Source of the DNA: Neobacillus cucumis | Lineage (GTDB): Bacteria > Bacillota > Bacilli > Bacillales > Cytobacillaceae | DNA: 64,000 bases | Assembly: GCF_002860255.1 (NCBI RefSeq) | Contig: NZ_PGVE01000090.1 | Coordinates: 108,020 to 172,019 of the forward strand | Direction of reading: 5' to 3' | Shown: piece after piece, positions 24,114 to 32,710 of the stretch | How the letters are laid out: the number at the start of each line of letters is the position of its first letter | Position numbering within the stretch: the first letter of the stretch is position 1 | Program-made: the position numbers and the translations under genes | Notes under the pieces: generated by a model | Database searches by the model: none | What the model saw: the letters and a program-made list of their open reading frames with translations, nothing else | What the model was told of the DNA's origin: nothing

Positions 24114-25131
24114 ATGGACTGTAAATGAACAAGCCAACTTCTTAAAAAGAACAGGAGATTTACTTTTACGGGGATACCCAATTGCTGAAGCAATTGAATC
24201 CATAGCATTGCAATTACCGCCCCATCGAAAGGAGGAATTATATGGATGTTTAGTTGAGTTAAAGCAGGGTTCACCTTTTCATGTTGTATTAAGCGACATT
24301 GGCTTTCACAAAGACTTAATCGGCTATATCTACTTCGCCGAACAGCATGGCAGTTTTGCTGAAGCACTATTGGAAGGAAGTGACCTTGCTTTATTAAAGG
24401 ATAAAGATTTACAAAAGCTTTTAAAATTACTTCAATATCCATTGTTATTAATGTTTATTACTGGTTTTTTATTTATTTTCATCCAGAACACTTTATTGCC
24501 AAGATTTACAACACTGTTTGCTTCACTTGGACTAAAAGAAAACTTTTTCACAAAGGTCCTTTATGCTTTTGACCACTATTTCCCGACTGCCATTTATGCT
24601 ATCCTAGTTGTTCTCATCCTGGCAGCCATCTATTATTTTTTTGTTTTTCGAAAGATTTCAATCCTTAGCCAAAGGGCACTGCTTATTCGTATCCCCATTG
24701 CCGGCAGAATCCTCAAATTATTGTTCACACACTACTTTTCCATTCAATTGAGTTTCCTATTATCCGGAGGAATTTCTGTCTCTGAGGCCCTTTCCCTATT
24801 TGAAAAAAATCACAGACAGCCATTTTACAGCCGGATAGCTGAAGAGATAAAAATCAAACTTGTAACAGGAGAAAAATTGGACACAATCATTGCCTCCTTT
24901 TCTTTTTTTGAAAAGGAATTTCCTATGATTATTAAACACGGCCAAGAAAATGGAAAATTAGAGCAGGAATTACTTTTTTTCAGCAAACATTGTGTGAGAT
25001 GTATGGAGGAAAAAATTGAAAAAAGTTTAAAAACCATTCAGCCGATCCTTTACTTATTTATTGGATGTTTAGTGGTTTCAATGTATTTAGCTATTCTATT
25101 ACCAATGTTCCATCTATTAGATGGTATTTAA
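24097..25131 (+). CDS. comGB: Competence pseudopilus membrane platform protein ComGB
   Basis: Polytopic membrane protein of the GspF/PilC family, about 344 residues, the inner platform on which the pseudopilus is built. Three hydrophobic helices are visible near 108-135, 160-185 and the C-terminus, with two GspF cytoplasmic domains between, each with the repeat pattern typical of the family (LLSGGISVSEAL). It overlaps comGA by 17 bases from the chosen ATG; an ATG at 24079 is also in frame and neither has a clear ribosome site, so translation is probably coupled to comGA. Confidence 0.9.
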   Translation: MMSRHKWTVNEQANFLKRTGDLLLRGYPIAEAIESIALQLPPHRKEELYGCLVELKQGSPFHVVLSDIGFHKDLIGYIYFAEQHGSFAEALLEGSDLALLKDKDLQKLLKLLQYPLLLMFITGFLFIFIQNTLLPRFTTLFASLGLKENFFTKVLYAFDHYFPTAIYAILVVLILAAIYYFFVFRKISILSQRALLIRIPIAGRILKLLFTHYFSIQLSFLLSGGISVSEALSLFEKNHRQPFYSRIAEEIKIKLVTGEKLDTIIASFSFFEKEFPMIIKHGQENGKLEQELLFFSKHCVRCMEEKIEKSLKTIQPILYLFIGCLVVSMYLAILLPMFHLLDGI

Positions 25132-25148
25132 AACAGGAGGTTAAGGTT

Positions 25149-25463
25149 ATGTTAAAAAATGAAAAAGGGTTTACATTGATAGAAATGATGATTGTTATGT
25201 TGATAATATCTGTTTTGCTTTTGATCACCATACCAAATGTTACCAAACACAATTCTAATATCAACAATAAAGGTTGTGAAGCTTACGTGAAAATGGTCCA
25301 AGCCCAAGTTCAAGCCTATGAAATGGAAAAAAATAAAATCCCAACCCTTTCAGAATTACAAACAGCAGGCTATTTAAACGACATCAAGGGCTGTCCGAAT
25401 GGTCAAGAAGTGACAATCGATTCCGAGGGTAATGTCAAAGCTGTTGAAAAAACAGACTCATAA
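25149..25463 (+). CDS. comGC: Major competence pseudopilin ComGC
   Basis: Major subunit of the competence pseudopilus, 104 residues. It has a short basic leader, the type IV pilin cleavage site KGFTLIEMM, where ComC cuts before Phe and Glu is the fifth mature residue, and a hydrophobic stalk. The soluble part contains two Cys (KGCEAYV and KGCPNGQ), as in ComGC. The start ATG at 25149 has AGGAGG in front; the open frame upstream lies inside comGB. Confidence 0.95.
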   Translation: MLKNEKGFTLIEMMIVMLIISVLLLITIPNVTKHNSNINNKGCEAYVKMVQAQVQAYEMEKNKIPTLSELQTAGYLNDIKGCPNGQEVTIDSEGNVKAVEKTDS

Positions 25464-25469
25464 CCCTAA

Positions 25470-25910
25470 ATGAACAGAAATCAAAAAGGCTTTACATTAA
25501 TTGAATCATTACTAGTCCTCTCAATTTTTATTGTAATCTCCTCCATTACAGTCTTTTCATTACAACCCCAGCATTCTGTATTGGAAGATGAAAATTTTAT
25601 TTCACAGCTAAGTGCAGACCTCCTTTACGCTCAACAATATGCGATTGCTCATCAAGACGAAGTCTCGGTCATGTTCATGTCCAATCAATTCAAATATTAC
25701 ATGGTTCCAAAGGCAGACTCGCAACCGATTGTCGAGAGAGACTATTCCACCAATATTTCTCTGACTGAAGGATCGCTTCCCTTGGCTTTCAGATTCCTCC
25801 CAGATGGGAATATTAATAAATTTGGTTCCTTTTTTATACAAACTAAGATAAAACAATACCGCTTGACCTTTTTGATTGGGAAGGGAAGATTTTATGTTAC
25901 AGAGCAATAA
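25470..25910 (+). CDS. comGD: Minor competence pseudopilin ComGD
   Basis: 146-residue minor pseudopilin. The N-terminal signal KGFTLIESLLVLSIF fits prepilin peptidase cleavage and membrane stalk insertion, and is followed by a soluble C-terminal head. It is third in the pilin series of comG and starts seven bases after comGC. It probably initiates or caps the pseudopilus with ComGE-GG. Confidence 0.9.
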   Translation: MNRNQKGFTLIESLLVLSIFIVISSITVFSLQPQHSVLEDENFISQLSADLLYAQQYAIAHQDEVSVMFMSNQFKYYMVPKADSQPIVERDYSTNISLTEGSLPLAFRFLPDGNINKFGSFFIQTKIKQYRLTFLIGKGRFYVTEQ

Positions 25911-26232
25911 GGGCTATTTCCTGCTAGAATTACTTTTGTCACTTTCAACCATGCTCATGCTTAGTCTATTCTTACTTCCTTTAGTAAGGGAGATGAAGGA
26001 TCAATCAAAAAAAATAGAGATTGAGAATACCGCACAAAAATTTATGTATGAGGAACTGAAAGCAAAAATAATTGACGGAAGCACGTTTTCCGATTACACC
26101 ATTAACCAAAATAATGTTAAATATAAAATTATTTGGTTGAACCCTAATTCAACTGGTCAAAAGGAGGTATGTGTAAAGGTTGAAAAAAATTCATTTTATC
26201 AGGAAACCAATATCTGTGGCGTCCTCGAATGA
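25894..26232 (+). CDS. comGE: Minor competence pseudopilin ComGE
   Basis: Small pseudopilin-like protein of 112 residues with the degenerate signal NKGYFLLELLLSLSTML and one membrane stalk. The ATG at 25894 follows GGGAAGGGAAG; it overlaps comGD by 17 bases. Identification rests on the signal and on position between comGD and comGF. Confidence 0.83.
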   Translation: MLQSNKGYFLLELLLSLSTMLMLSLFLLPLVREMKDQSKKIEIENTAQKFMYEELKAKIIDGSTFSDYTINQNNVKYKIIWLNPNSTGQKEVCVKVEKNSFYQETNICGVLE

Positions 26233-26656
26233 TAAAGCTTTTACGTTAATTGAAGTATTAATTGCCTTTTCCATCTTTTCCACCATCATCTTCTTTATGG
26301 CACCTATTTTTAACATCCTCCTAAACCAAAAAAGTACAAAAATGGAATTGCAGGGTATGGAATGGGAAGTATTTTGCAGTCAAATAAAAAAGGAAATTGC
26401 AACAGTCTCTCGCGCTGAGGTAATATCCGGGCGATTGATTCTAACAAAGGGCACAGATACCATTCAATATGAAAAGTATGGGTCCTACCTTAGGCGGAGG
26501 GTAAACTCCACTGGAAACGAGACCATTCTTCAAAATGTTTCTGTATATTCCCTTTCAATTGTGAATAATGGCGTGAAAATTATAGTGGTAGATTTGTGGG
26601 GAAAAGAATATTCCGTAACTGCCTATTCCTACTTAAAGTGGAATACAAGTCCATGA
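26180..26656 (+). CDS. comGF: Minor competence pseudopilin ComGF
   Basis: 158-residue minor pseudopilin with prepilin signal KAFTLIEVLIAFSIF after an unusually long basic leader of about 20 residues. The start is a TTG at 26180, 12 bases past AAGGAGG, overlapping comGE by 53 bases; no ATG is available before the signal. The fold of the soluble part is not recognisable by eye. Confidence 0.83.
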   Translation: MKKIHFIRKPISVASSNDKAFTLIEVLIAFSIFSTIIFFMAPIFNILLNQKSTKMELQGMEWEVFCSQIKKEIATVSRAEVISGRLILTKGTDTIQYEKYGSYLRRRVNSTGNETILQNVSVYSLSIVNNGVKIIVVDLWGKEYSVTAYSYLKWNTSP

Positions 26657-27036
26657 AAAATAGTCAACAAGGCTTTACCTACCCTTTAACCTTATGCATC
26701 TTACTTCTTTTCCTAATCTTTTTCACCATGCATATTGAACAATTGTTAACAGAACGGAAGATGGCAGTTGACACAACAACCATCCTTAAACAGGAATATT
26801 ATTTCCTATCCTCTGTCAAAAAAGTGGAATCTTTGTACCGCATCCAAGGTTCAATGCCTGCAAAAGGGACCTTCTTTTATGTAAATGGAACTATGGATTA
26901 TAAGGCGGAGTCTCCTTCTGGTTATATACAAATTGTTGATTTTACACTCGTTCTTTATACGCGCAAACCTATAGCCGGTTACGGCTACTTTGATACACGT
27001 TCAAAAAACTTGATTAAATGGGTAGAAGCAAAATAA
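26653..27036 (+). CDS. comGG: Competence protein ComGG
   Basis: Last pilin-like gene of comG, 127 residues. The signal QQGFTYPLTLCILLLFLIF is pilin-like but lacks the Glu5, as expected of ComGG. Its ATG overlaps the TGA of comGF (ATGA), showing translational coupling. Sequence conservation is low in this family, so the call leans on position. Confidence 0.83.
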   Translation: MKNSQQGFTYPLTLCILLLFLIFFTMHIEQLLTERKMAVDTTTILKQEYYFLSSVKKVESLYRIQGSMPAKGTFFYVNGTMDYKAESPSGYIQIVDFTLVLYTRKPIAGYGYFDTRSKNLIKWVEAK

Positions 27037-27092
27037 TTAGATTGAAAGGAATAAAAAATGGACATAATGTTGGTGTAAAAGGTGGTGTGTCC

Positions 27093-27281
27093 ATGAAAAC
27101 AAATGATTATGTAAAATACATGACCCAAACGATTGTTAAATATGCTGACCAGCCAAAAGATGAACGAAAACGGCTGCGGATTGAGAAAAAACAAACAAAA
27201 GCAGATTTCTGGTACCGCTGGTTCGGTATCCTGCCCTATATACTTTATTCTGAAATAAAGAAAAAACAGAGACATAAATAG
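27093..27281 (+). CDS. yqzE: YqzE family small protein
   Basis: 62-residue protein of unknown function found just after comGG in Bacillus. It starts MKTNDYVKYMTQTIVKY, is strongly basic, and has a Trp-rich C-terminal segment (ADFWYRWFGILPYILY) that may sit on the membrane. The ATG at 27093 has AAAGGTGGTG in front. Probably cotranscribed with comG. Confidence 0.8.
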   Translation: MKTNDYVKYMTQTIVKYADQPKDERKRLRIEKKQTKADFWYRWFGILPYILYSEIKKKQRHK

Positions 27282-27310
27282 CGGTACTCATGTGCCGCTT
27301 CTTTTTTTTC
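27280..27310 (+). terminator. Terminator of the comG-yqzE unit
   Basis: AGCGGTAC...GTGCCGCT stem (one G-U pair) followed by a T run, overlapping the yqzE stop. Confidence 0.75.
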
Positions 27311-27412
27311 ATTAAATCATCATTGACAAAAAGAAAAATATCAATAAATTAGATATTTAAAACATATTGTTACAATATAAAGACAGTAATTGTGAACATT
27401 TTCTAAACATAT

Positions 27413-27430
27413 AGTGTTAACATTGTTAAC
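27413..27430. promoter_or_regulatory. Candidate operator of the SufR-like regulator
   Basis: AGTGTTAA (27413-27420) overlaps the palindrome GTTAACA-T-TGTTAAC (27416-27430). It lies 26 bp before a TATAAT (27457-27462) upstream of the regulator gene. The same half-site AGTGTTAA appears in the inverted repeat before the methyltransferase gene at 29685, so it may be this regulator's binding site. Inference only. Confidence 0.45.
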
Positions 27431-27495
27431 TTCATTCCTTTTTATTCTCTCTGTATTATAATGGAATAAATTATGGGGGTTCGAGGTGAACAGTG

Positions 27496-28194
27496 ATGGA
27501 ACAAACATTAAAAATAACAAACGTTTTGTCAGATCCAACACGTTACTACATTTATCAATACATTACCAAACGTCATCAAGAAGTAACAGTTCAAGAGGTA
27601 GCTGAAAATTTTAACATTCATCCTAATGTGGCCAGACTACATTTATCAAAGCTAGAAGATGTTAATATGTTAGCATCCGAAACAAAGAAAACCGGAAAAG
27701 GCGGAAGACCAAGCCGACTATACCGTTTATCTGAAGACGTTATACAACTGCATTTCCCTTACCGAGATTACATGCTTTTATCAAAAGTCGCTATTCAAAC
27801 AATGATGTCACTTGGTGAGGCTGGTAAGGAAGCACTTTTTATGACTGGTAAACGTTTTGGGACTGAAATCATCGAACAGGAATTGGCAAAAAGAGCTCTT
27901 GGTGACGAGCTAACATTTGAGCATAAACTGTCGATCTTAAAAAGTGCTGCTACCCTGGCAGGTTTTTATCCAGAGTTTGAAGCCAATGGCGATCAAACGA
28001 AAATTTACTTCCAAATTTTCAATTGTCCGTTTAAGGAAGTTGCGGAAGAACATACCGAAGCTGTCTGCAATATGCACCATGAATTTTTAAAGGGGATGTT
28101 TGGCGCCTTATTTGAATCAGTTGAATTGATTGAAAAAGAAAATATGATTACTGGTTGTGAAACTTGCTCCTACCAGGTACTCGTCACAAACTAA
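27496..28194 (+). CDS. SufR-like winged-helix regulator with four-Cys C-terminus
   Basis: 232-residue transcription factor of the COG2345/SufR type. The N-terminal winged helix covers about 1-80 (VQEVAENFNIHPNVARLHLSK as recognition region, then the GGRPSRLYRL wing). The C-terminal domain carries Cys177, Cys191, Cys221 and Cys224 (C-x13-C-x29-C-x2-C), a pattern like the Fe-S ligands of SufR. It probably senses iron-sulfur cluster or redox state. The ATG at 27496 is preferred over the GTG at 27493 because of spacing from GAGGTGA. It is the first gene of a possible pair with yqgY. No suf genes are in the window, so its targets are unknown. Confidence 0.8.
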   Translation: MEQTLKITNVLSDPTRYYIYQYITKRHQEVTVQEVAENFNIHPNVARLHLSKLEDVNMLASETKKTGKGGRPSRLYRLSEDVIQLHFPYRDYMLLSKVAIQTMMSLGEAGKEALFMTGKRFGTEIIEQELAKRALGDELTFEHKLSILKSAATLAGFYPEFEANGDQTKIYFQIFNCPFKEVAEEHTEAVCNMHHEFLKGMFGALFESVELIEKENMITGCETCSYQVLVTN

Positions 28195-28277
28195 TTGGAA
28201 CCCAATGTTTACATTATGCCTCCTTTTACTTTATAATATTGTATTGATGGTATCGCACGTTAAAAGGGGGTATACAT

Positions 28278-28520
28278 ATGGATCGCATGTTCAGAGTTTG
28301 TGGTTTTTGGACAGGTATTTTTACCGTAATGCTCTATTTGGGTGACATGGATAAAACAGCCATGCTATTCTTAGCACAAACAGGCTTTTTCGTTCTGCTT
28401 AGTTACCTAAAGCTTTCCGAACGTATGTATTTGTATGTTTTCGGAGCATATTTAACCATCTTCTTCGTCGGCTTTACATATTGGACAACGTTCATGATGC
28501 CACTTGGCGCAGGAGAATAA
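28278..28520 (+). CDS. yqgY: DUF2626 membrane protein YqgY
   Basis: 80-residue Bacillus membrane protein of family DUF2626, function unknown. Three hydrophobic stretches are visible (about 5-22, 28-45 and 50-72). The start MDRMFRVCGFWTGIF matches the family. The ATG at 28278 has AAAAGGGGG in front. In the same region as in B. subtilis. Confidence 0.85.
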   Translation: MDRMFRVCGFWTGIFTVMLYLGDMDKTAMLFLAQTGFFVLLSYLKLSERMYLYVFGAYLTIFFVGFTYWTTFMMPLGAGE

Positions 28521-28562
28521 TGACCAAAAGCGTAAGCGCTTAGCATTGTTTACGCTGCAGCA

Positions 28563-28591
28563 AAAAAACGCCGTATCCCGGCGTTTTTTTT
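28563..28591. terminator. Bidirectional terminator between yqgY and methyltransferase gene
   Basis: AAAAACGCCG/CGGCGTTTTT stem with A and T runs on both sides, between two convergent genes. Confidence 0.85.
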
Positions 28592-29685
28592 TATTCTATG
28601 AACAAATCTTCTTGCCGTAACAGTAGATCTTTTTGCTGGATAATAACATGAAAATAAGCGCTCATTCCTGACGGCATAATTAAACTTCGAATCGCACGAT
28701 TTCTCCTGCTAACCTCTGAAAAAGGATTGGGGTCATAATGGTTCTCTAACTCTTTCAGAATACCCGCTTTTAAAAGAAATTCATCCTGCCTAAGTTTGGT
28801 TAGCAACGCTAACCGATGCTGAGTCCCTTTTTGGACCAGATAATCAAAGTGAATATGGGTAGTAATGTCCATTTCACCCGGATTTTTGAGGACATCATTA
28901 ATCATTGAATGTTGATGGTATCCTCTTAAACTCCCCATTTTGTGAATGGGATTAGCCCATTCCTCATTCGTATAGCCGTAATCAGCAGTTACAACCAGTC
29001 CTCCAATTAAGACATTCGAAATATCCTCAATCATCTTCTCCATCGCTAACGGAATTTCAATTCGCTGTTTTTCTTTTATAACCAGATTACTTTCTGAGAG
29101 GAAGGTAAGGATGGCTTTGTTCGTTAATACTTCATTTTGTTCAATTAATTGTCCGTCATCATTTATCCCTATCATCACTTCGAACAGCTGGCCATCTATT
29201 TTTTCAATAACATGGACAGGGAGAGCATCAAAGAGCTCATTAGAAAAAACCATCCCTCTAAACGGCTCCACCTCGTTCAGACTCACTGCTTGAACAAAAG
29301 AAAAATCAGGATAAAGTAATTCACTCTGTAGTTTTCGATGGTAGGGACTGCTTTCCACAATAATATATTTAATAGGTAGTTGGCTCGATTCTTGCCACTC
29401 TTTTAAAAAAGAATTCGCAAAGCGCCCTGTCCCACCCCCTAGTTCACAAAAAACGGGGGGCAATTTTGTTTTTTGGCAAATGTTAGAAAACCATTTTGCT
29501 GCCATTCTGCCGTAAATATCAGAAACATTACTAGTGGTAATAAAATCGCCTTGTTTTCCTATTTTTGTTGTATCTTTCATATAATAACCTAATTCTGGAT
29601 GATACAAGACTGCAGACATGTATTCGGCATAAGAGATTAGCTCATTGGGTGAATGAGAAATTAAATTCCGTAAAAATGTAATCAT
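28591..29685 (-). CDS. MidA/NDUFAF7-type SAM-dependent methyltransferase
   Basis: 364-residue class I methyltransferase of the DUF185/MidA family, the bacterial relatives of NDUFAF7, which methylates an arginine of mitochondrial complex I. The SAM-binding glycine loop is FCELGGGTGRFANS (near 80-92). Conserved family blocks are ELGYYMKDTTKIGKQGDFITT and VFSNELFDALPVHV. The bacterial substrate is unknown. A 24-bp inverted repeat lies between a likely -10 and its start codon. Monocistronic. Confidence 0.88.
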   Translation of the reverse strand: MITFLRNLISHSPNELISYAEYMSAVLYHPELGYYMKDTTKIGKQGDFITTSNVSDIYGRMAAKWFSNICQKTKLPPVFCELGGGTGRFANSFLKEWQESSQLPIKYIIVESSPYHRKLQSELLYPDFSFVQAVSLNEVEPFRGMVFSNELFDALPVHVIEKIDGQLFEVMIGINDDGQLIEQNEVLTNKAILTFLSESNLVIKEKQRIEIPLAMEKMIEDISNVLIGGLVVTADYGYTNEEWANPIHKMGSLRGYHQHSMINDVLKNPGEMDITTHIHFDYLVQKGTQHRLALLTKLRQDEFLLKAGILKELENHYDPNPFSEVSRRNRAIRSLIMPSGMSAYFHVIIQQKDLLLRQEDLFIE

Positions 29686-29701
29686 GGTTACTCCCTTTAA
29701 A

Positions 29702-29725
29702 TTAACACTGTTGACATAGTGTTAA
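29702..29725 (-). promoter_or_regulatory. 24-bp inverted repeat before the methyltransferase gene
   Basis: Perfect TTAACACT (29702-29709) and AGTGTTAA (29718-29725), 8 bp apart. On the minus strand it lies between a TATAAT and the ribosome site AAAGGGAG, the place for a repressor operator. It shares its half-site with the region before the SufR-like regulator. Confidence 0.5.
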
Positions 29726-29800
29726 CTTTATTATAATGTTAGGATAAGTAGCTTAACATTAAAAATATCCCTTCCCATTATATGAAAAAGAACATCCCCT

Positions 29801-29838
29801 AAAAAGACCCTTCTCTCTAAATAAGGAAGGGTCTTTTT
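29801..29838 (-). terminator. Terminator of yqgX
   Basis: Perfect 13-bp stem AAAAAGACCCTTC/GAAGGGTCTTTTT just after the yqgX stop. Confidence 0.85.
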
Positions 29839-29845
29839 ATATATT

Positions 29846-30481
29846 TTAGAATCCATTTAAAAAGGGATTGCTGTCCATTTCCTCTCCTATGGTCGTCACG
29901 GGACCATGTCCTGACAGGACATACGTTTCTTCCGGCAAACTTAAAAGTTTATCATGAATACTCTTTATTAGCTGGGCAGAATTCCCTCCTGGTAAATCAG
30001 TCCGGCCAATGCTTCCCTGAAATAAGGCATCACCTGAAATGACAACATCATATTCCTGAAAGTAAAAAGAAACACTGCCTGGTGAATGCCCAGGGGTATG
30101 AAAAATTCGGAACGAAAAATCTCCTATTTTCATTTCCCCTTCATTCTGTATAATATGCTCCGCTGGCTTCGCTACAATAGGATTAATTTGCATAAATAAT
30201 TGGGAACCATTCAACCGAGGGTCACCAAGCCATTTTTCTTCCTGTTTGTGAATATAGACTGGAATGTTATAGGTGTCTCTCACACGATCTACTGCTCCAA
30301 TATGATCAAAGTGTGCGTGGGTTAATAGAATAGCTATTGGCTTTAACTTTCTTTGATTTAACAAATGGATTAGCTTGTTCCCTTCCTCACCTGGATCAAT
30401 AATCATGCAAGTTTTATCGGGATTTTCAACAATATAGCTATTAGTCTGCAGGGGGCCTAATGGAATTTGCTGCCATTTCAT
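29846..30481 (-). CDS. yqgX: Metallo-beta-lactamase-fold hydrolase (glyoxalase II-like) YqgX
   Basis: Small cytoplasmic metallohydrolase, 211 residues. The binuclear metal site is seen in THAHFDHIGAVD, HTPGHSPGS and VISGDALF, with a late His in LSGHGPVTT. Fold and length match the short glyoxalase II-like group, which includes B. subtilis YqgX; it probably cleaves a thioester such as a bacillithiol conjugate, by inference. I take the ATG at 30481 (MKWQQIPLGPL), about six bases after GGAGGAA; an upstream in-frame start at 30496 is less well placed. Confidence 0.85.
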   Translation of the reverse strand: MKWQQIPLGPLQTNSYIVENPDKTCMIIDPGEEGNKLIHLLNQRKLKPIAILLTHAHFDHIGAVDRVRDTYNIPVYIHKQEEKWLGDPRLNGSQLFMQINPIVAKPAEHIIQNEGEMKIGDFSFRIFHTPGHSPGSVSFYFQEYDVVISGDALFQGSIGRTDLPGGNSAQLIKSIHDKLLSLPEETYVLSGHGPVTTIGEEMDSNPFLNGF

Positions 30482-30689
30482 ATCATGTTCCTCCAATACA
30501 TAAGTTCATCACTATTTTACACTAAAGAACATTGGAGAGAAAGAAACGGCACACAAAAGCGCTATATTTTGCCCTCGACAAATCCATGAAAAAAATATAA
30601 AATAGGAAATGAATGTATATAATATAGTTACATAATTTTTTGAAAATCTTAGGCATCTTGCCTGCTTTAAAGAAAAAGGGGGAATTAAA

Positions 30690-30866
30690 ATGGGTTTAGT
30701 GATTATATTTGCTCTCGTAACAATCCTTGCAGCTATTGGAGGATTTAAATCACTGAAAGATAAGAACTTCCTTGGCGCTTTTTGGGGTGTAGCTTCATTT
30801 CTAGTTTTCGGCTGGTTTACAGTCATGACGGTTATTGAATCCGGTTTCCCAACTGGAACTCATTAA
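30690..30866 (+). CDS. yqgW: DUF2759 small membrane protein YqgW
   Basis: 58-residue protein of family DUF2759, with two hydrophobic segments (about 2-18 and 30-48) and the family-like end VIESGFPTGTH. Function unknown. The ATG at 30690 has GGGGGAATT in front. Same neighbourhood (between yqgX and yqgV) as in B. subtilis. Confidence 0.85.
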   Translation: MGLVIIFALVTILAAIGGFKSLKDKNFLGAFWGVASFLVFGWFTVMTVIESGFPTGTH

Positions 30867-30879
30867 TACGAAACGTAAA

Positions 30880-30914
30880 GCAAAAGACTGTCATTTTGAC
30901 AGTCTTTTTTGCTT
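30880..30914. terminator. Bidirectional terminator between yqgW and yqgV
   Basis: Perfect stem AAAAGACTGTC/GACAGTCTTTT with A and T runs, between convergent genes. Confidence 0.85.
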
Positions 30915-30916
30915 GG

Positions 30917-31243
30917 TTATTTATCCTCTTTTTCGTTCAGCAGACTATTAACCCGTTCAACCTTATACTCCATGGTCCGTTTAACATCTCTGCGGTCATC
31001 AATACGAACCGTGGTAGCAACCCGCTGGATTCCCTCAGAGAATGGTACCTCATGCATGGCTTGGATCACTTCAAACAGTACTGGAAGTTCACCCTCAATA
31101 ATTGTATTCATTGGAGTTAATTGAAACTTAATTTTTCCTTCCTCTTCATATTTTCTTAATACCTTTTGAACACTTGCTACATATTTACTTACACTTGGGG
31201 TTTCAGTTCCTAATGGAATGACTGTTACATCTACAATTGCCAT
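30917..31243 (-). CDS. yqgV: MTH1187/YkoF-family thiamine-binding-like protein YqgV
   Basis: 108-residue protein of the UPF0045/MTH1187 family, a ferredoxin-like fold that binds thiamine or a related compound in some members. Seen: VDVTVIPLGTETPSVSKYV at the start and NTIIEGELPVLFEVI in the middle, both typical. Cytoplasmic; actual ligand unknown. Same place as in B. subtilis. Confidence 0.85.
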   Translation of the reverse strand: MAIVDVTVIPLGTETPSVSKYVASVQKVLRKYEEEGKIKFQLTPMNTIIEGELPVLFEVIQAMHEVPFSEGIQRVATTVRIDDRRDVKRTMEYKVERVNSLLNEKEDK

Positions 31244-31308
31244 TAAATATCACCTTCACTTTTCATTTTTAATTTCCTCTGTGATTTTACCATAACAATC
31301 CACAAAGC

Positions 31309-31335
31309 AAAAAAGAATGACTCTGTTTGTCATTC
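31309..31335 (-). terminator. Terminator of yqgU
   Basis: GAATGAC/GTCATTC stem followed by a T run on the minus strand, overlapping the end of yqgU. Confidence 0.7.
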
Positions 31336-32475
31336 CTTCATTAAGTCATAAATTTCCTTTTTATTTAAATCAATTATTTTTTCATAACTATTACCGAGTA
31401 AAGCAGTATCTCCAGATGGTGAGAAGGAAATTGGAACATTATCCAAGCCGCCAAGTATCAGATCACTAGTGCCCTTCTTTAAATCATATCTCATAAGTTC
31501 GAAACCATCTGTATAGGTATCGGCATCACCACTAGAAAATGGTGTGAACGTAAGAAACTGTTTCTTTTGTTCACTATAATCATAAAAAGGGACCAGCCAA
31601 TCTGAAAACTTTTTTAACTGCGGCTGAGAAAAACGAAACATCTCTTTTTTCTCTTTATCAAAAAATGAATAATCAGCCATGGATGTTTCCTTTTCGTTAA
31701 CTGCTACGTTCATTAGCATATCACGATAAGCCGAAAATTGAATTACTTTAGAAAAAACAGTCTTTTCTCCTTCATCACGTAATTCTTTAAAAATAAGCGG
31801 GGCTGCTAAGGAAGGACTATTTTGATCCCAATTTAAGTAAGCCACCTCTTCTCTCTTTATCCATTGAATAAACGGCTGCGGCAGATTAAGTTCTGTCGTA
31901 TTACCCATTTTCGTATCCAATAAAAATAATTGAAAGCTCCAGTCTTCTGCAAATTTAGTAACAAGAATTTTTGACTCATTAAATGGATTCCATTCAAACA
32001 CTAAATCATACGAAGGAAACTTTTTCTTTAATAGTTCAGTTCCTTTGGAATCGATAATAGTCACCAAGCCTTCAAGTGAGGACGGGGATGAATGGATCAA
32101 AAGATATTTCCTTGATGGGCTTATTTGTACATTGACTATAGGATTCTCAGTTTTATAAATTAACTTACTTTTACCTGTTAAAAGATTATATAGAAAAAGA
32201 TTTGACGTTTGATTTAAGTTAGTAACATAGAAAATTTGTTGATTGGTAAACCACCCTATCACCTTAGACATCTCACCCTGACCCTCCGGAATCAATATTG
32301 GCATTTTCCATTTGGCAGGCGAAGCCCCTATCATGCTTGTTTTTACATGTTTCATATTGTTTTTTTGATTAGACTGTTCCTTCTTAGCACATGAACTTAA
32401 ACAGAGGGACGACAAAATAAAGATTAGCAAAATGAAAATTCTATTCGCTTGTTTAAATTTGTTCCTATAAATCAA
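31330..32475 (-). CDS. yqgU: YqgU-like lipoprotein
   Basis: Exported lipoprotein of about 381 residues. The lipobox LSSC follows a hydrophobic signal (RIFILLIFILSSLCLSSC). The mature part has repeated beta-strand blocks such as GKSKLIYKTENPIVNVQISP and WNPFNESKILVTKFAEDW, suggesting a beta-propeller. I start at the TTG at 32475 with GGAGGAGACGAC before it; the longer open frame adds a segment that would bury the signal. Function unknown. Confidence 0.78.
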   Translation of the reverse strand: MIYRNKFKQANRIFILLIFILSSLCLSSCAKKEQSNQKNNMKHVKTSMIGASPAKWKMPILIPEGQGEMSKVIGWFTNQQIFYVTNLNQTSNLFLYNLLTGKSKLIYKTENPIVNVQISPSRKYLLIHSSPSSLEGLVTIIDSKGTELLKKKFPSYDLVFEWNPFNESKILVTKFAEDWSFQLFLLDTKMGNTTELNLPQPFIQWIKREEVAYLNWDQNSPSLAAPLIFKELRDEGEKTVFSKVIQFSAYRDMLMNVAVNEKETSMADYSFFDKEKKEMFRFSQPQLKKFSDWLVPFYDYSEQKKQFLTFTPFSSGDADTYTDGFELMRYDLKKGTSDLILGGLDNVPISFSPSGDTALLGNSYEKIIDLNKKEIYDLMKE

Positions 32476-32560
32476 GTCGTCTCCTCCTACCCCTATCATG
32501 GTTAAGACGGTATTTATACAAAAAATGTTTCCATAATCTAAATATCTCAAGTTAAATAGG

Positions 32561-32588
32561 AAAAAAGCCGTAGATGCCCGGCTTTTTT
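32561..32588. terminator. Bidirectional hairpin between yqgU and yqgT
   Basis: AAAAAAGCCG/CGGCTTTTTT stem; on the minus strand it follows yqgT and would end that transcript. Confidence 0.7.
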
Positions 32589-32710
32589 ATTGTTTGTGTG
32601 TTGATGGACCGTTTCAAGCCCCATCTTAATGTCTGAATTTTCTTATGCTATTTCAATTCTATTGTAAATGACGATGAGGCGATATTACAAGTAAGGAAGC
32701 AGGAAAAATT

